Shown piece by piece: positions 22,244 to 23,813 of a stretch of DNA of 23,813 nucleotides. Each line of letters begins with the position of its first letter. The first letter of the stretch is position 1. Source of the DNA: DASQUP01 sp035641235. GTDB taxonomy: Bacteria; Actinomycetota; CADDZG01; WHSQ01. Location: assembly GCA_035641235.1 (NCBI GenBank), contig DASQUP010000271.1, forward strand, positions 1-23,813. Direction: 5' to 3'. The notes under the pieces are model-generated. The model did not search any database, had not been told where the DNA came from, and saw nothing but the letters and a program-made list of their open reading frames with translations. The position numbers and the translations under genes were made by a program.

Positions 22244-23698
22244 TCAGAGGCAGCCGGGAATGTCGACGAAGCCGGTTCCCGGCTCCCGGTATCGGGCGCT
22301 TACCAGCTGTGACTCCGTTTCCTCGTACCCTCCCCCTATTCCGAACTTGATCCCGGCGGCAGCCTTTAGGTTCCCGCCGAAGTTCAGATCCGTTCCGTCG
22401 TACTCGTTGATCGTCAGGATTCCCTTCTCGTCGAGCTGGCGGGCGAGCTCCAGAGACGCGGGGAGGGCATTCGGGTTGGCGGGAGACGTCGTGCTCGCCA
22501 GCCAGTTGAGAGCTGCGGCACGGGCCTCGGGGTCGTCGAGGTTGAGCTGGCCCCTGAACTCCCATGTGTTCGTGTCCTCGACTCCGGCCTCGATAGTCGC
22601 GCCCTTGAGGCCGTCCGTGATGTCCTCAATGCTTCTCCAGTGGCCAACGTTTTCGAACTCCAGGGACCCTTTCCCCGTGCCCGTAAGCGTCATGCTCTTC
22701 GGGTTCCCATTCCGGTCGAGCGTTAGCTCGACGAGAGCGGTGCCCTCCCCACCGGCGCCTCCTCCGGCGAGTACGTTCAGTCCGGCGCTGCCCTCGGCCT
22801 CGACCTTCACTTCGTAGAAGAGCGTCATGTCACCGGTCCTGTGGTTGTACTTGCCGCCGAGCGCCCCCCTGAGTGCGCCTTCGACACCGGCGTAGGCACT
22901 CAGGTTGGTCACGCCTGCGTTGCCCTCTAGGTTGATACCTCCCTTGAAGTAGGTCTCCTCGGCGCCGGGGAATTGGTAGTCGTCCTTGTCGGCGATTACG
23001 TTCCGGTAGAACTGCTCGGCGAACCATCCGCCGACGGGTCCGCCGGCAACTCGGACGCCGGTGGCAGTGGCGTTTTGCATCGCCCAATGGGACACGTCCG
23101 AGATGAACTGGTCGGCTGCAGCGGCGTCCGGGAAGATCCACGTGCGGGCTCCGGTGAGCTCTCCGGTGAGGCTCGCGCTCGCCTCACCGCCTTCGCCGAA
23201 CAGTCGTTCGCCGAGATTGACCTTCCCCTCGGCGCCGACCCCTAGTTCCGCACCGACCTCGCCCGAGCCCTGGATCGTCACGGCAACCGTGCCGTCCGAT
23301 CGGAGCTCGCGCCGAACTTCAAGTGTTCCTCCTGCTTTGATCGAAAAGGCCGTCACGTCGACGCCGACCTTGTTGCTCGAGCGGGTCCGTGTGCACGGCT
23401 CGGTGGGGAGGAAGGGGTTGGCCGAGTCGACTTCGGGGCCGCCGCAGTCTCCGCCCGCGATGCGGCAGACGATCGCCCTCAATCCGTCCCCGATGACCTG
23501 GCCGACGCCGGGGTTCATGGCCATGAGCGCGCCGACCGTCAGGGTGATGAGCACCCATACGCCGAGGTATTCGGCTGCAGTCTGACCGCGCTGGTCGCGC
23601 ACCCCAACTCGAGCCATGGATCGATTGTCGCGGCGCGCCGCTCCGGCAAGCAGGGCCCGCGGACCCATTTTGCGAGCGTGCCGGGCCCATTCCCACAT
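22244..23698 (-). CDS. Large Flp-like prepilin with a glycine-rich ectodomain (pilus adhesin candidate)
   Basis: This 484-aa protein carries the same prepilin signature as the Flp pilin of this locus: Gly38 followed by Q-T-A-A-E-Y-L-G-V (Glu +5, Tyr +6), then a membrane helix at 45-61. Instead of ending after some 35 residues it continues for about 420 residues. Cys78, Cys85 and Cys102 follow the helix. Then comes a long Gly/Ala/Glu-rich, beta-looking domain ('VEVGAELGVGAEGKVNLG'-like repeats at about 140-165, 'SAGLNVLAGGGAGGEG' near 310), and the chain ends in G-C-L. I do not recognise the ectodomain. ATG 23698 follows AAGGGGG; Met28 at 23617 is an alternative without a ribosome binding site. 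It heads an operon with a lipoprotein and a membrane protein. Confidence 0.82.
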   Translation of the reverse strand: MWEWARHARKMGPRALLAGAARRDNRSMARVGVRDQRGQTAAEYLGVWVLITLTVGALMAMNPGVGQVIGDGLRAIVCRIAGGDCGGPEVDSANPFLPTEPCTRTRSSNKVGVDVTAFSIKAGGTLEVRRELRSDGTVAVTIQGSGEVGAELGVGAEGKVNLGERLFGEGGEASASLTGELTGARTWIFPDAAAADQFISDVSHWAMQNATATGVRVAGGPVGGWFAEQFYRNVIADKDDYQFPGAEETYFKGGINLEGNAGVTNLSAYAGVEGALRGALGGKYNHRTGDMTLFYEVKVEAEGSAGLNVLAGGGAGGEGTALVELTLDRNGNPKSMTLTGTGKGSLEFENVGHWRSIEDITDGLKGATIEAGVEDTNTWEFRGQLNLDDPEARAAALNWLASTTSPANPNALPASLELARQLDEKGILTINEYDGTDLNFGGNLKAAAGIKFGIGGGYEETESQLVSARYREPGTGFVDIPGCL

Positions 23699-23704
23699 GG
23701 GCCC
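23683..23704 (-). promoter_or_regulatory. Inverted repeat over the start codon of the large Flp-like gene
   Basis: GGGCCCA (23683-23689) and TGGGCCC (23698-23704) form a 7-bp GC-rich stem with an 8-nt loop. In the transcript it would pair part of the Shine-Dalgarno region and the first base of the ATG at 23698 with codons 4-6, which could restrain translation from this start. It may instead argue for the internal start at 23617. Confidence 0.35.
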
Positions 23705-23716
23705 CCTTGTCGATCT

Positions 23717-23767
23717 CGTTCTTTTCTTCTCCAGGCGTCTACCAGACGGTCACAGAAGAAAAGAACG
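23717..23767 (-). terminator. Long hairpin between the edge gene and the large Flp-like gene
   Basis: CGTTCTTTTCTTCT (23717-23730) and AGAAGAAAAGAACG (23754-23767) are perfect 14-bp inverted copies. A second stem, CGTCT (23736-23740) with AGACG (23744-23748), lies in the loop. On the - strand it starts 2 bp after an apparent stop codon and ends about 18 bp before the Flp-like gene start. It fits a terminator for the upstream gene or an attenuator in the pilin leader; there is no T-run. Confidence 0.6.
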
Positions 23768-23769
23768 TG

Positions 23770-23813
23770 TTAGTCGAGCCAGCCTCCGGCGCGCCCGTTG
23801 CGCGCCGCCACCA
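23770..23813 (-). CDS. Possible 3' end of a gene entering from the right edge
   Basis: Reading the - strand from the window edge, one frame stays open and ends at TAA (23772-23770) with the peptide 'VAARNGRAGGWLD'. The stop is directly followed by a strong hairpin, as expected at a gene end. Only about 14 codons are visible, so this is a weak call and no product can be suggested. Confidence 0.3.
   Translation of the reverse strand, partial: VAARNGRAGGWLD

Noticed and set aside
1..23813. CRISPR array, tRNA genes, insertion sequences or prophage
   Set aside because: No regularly spaced repeats, no cloverleaf with a tRNA T-arm, and no transposase or integrase reading frame were found. The only repeated unit is the two-copy hairpin at 7219 and 8250.

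Overview
The window reads as chromosomal DNA of a high-GC, Gram-positive-type bacterium, most likely an Actinomycetota member of a poorly sampled lineage. The basis is frequent GTG and TTG starts, tightly overlapping genes (GTGA/ATGA junctions), an ECF42-type sigma factor paired with a YCII/DGPF protein, and a Tad pilus locus with no outer-membrane secretin. The exact class cannot be fixed from the sequence alone. I see no tRNA, rRNA, CRISPR array, integrase or transposase.

Left part (1-8230), housekeeping and stress genes: a YCII protein cut by the window edge, its ECF42 sigma factor, an alpha/beta hydrolase, a stand-alone LigD-type polymerase (- strand) diverging from a PfpI/DJ-1 protein, acetyl-CoA synthetase (- strand) ending at a shared bidirectional terminator, fdhD, and a cyclase-family metallohydrolase. 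Two copies of a 39-bp hairpin-forming repeat lie just downstream of fdhD and of the cyclase gene.

Centre (8231-17345), a Tad/Flp pilus operon. A long non-coding leader ends in a predicted multi-helix RNA (8598-8700) just before the first ribosome binding site. An unrecognised zinc-knuckle protein follows, then CpaB (SAF), a CpaE-like ATPase fused to a TadE pseudopilin, a second TadE, the CpaF motor ATPase, TadB, TadC, and a NarL-type two-component pair. Genes overlap or lie within a few bases, so they are probably one transcript.

Right part (17346-23813), pilins and surface proteins. A hairpin-rich spacer precedes the small Flp pilin. Next come a Tad-type membrane anchor fused to a VanY-like D,D-peptidase, a secreted vWA protein, and a smaller protein sharing its beta domain. 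A convergent - strand operon encodes a 484-aa Flp-type protein with a large glycine-rich ectodomain, a lipoprotein and a small membrane protein. Five proteins carry a class III (prepilin-type) signal, yet no prepilin peptidase (TadV/CpaA) is in the window.

My reading (inference): this is an elaborate surface-pilus system. Its motor, pilins, cell-wall peptidase and presumed accessory or adhesive surface proteins are encoded together and controlled by the embedded two-component system and possibly by the leader RNA.
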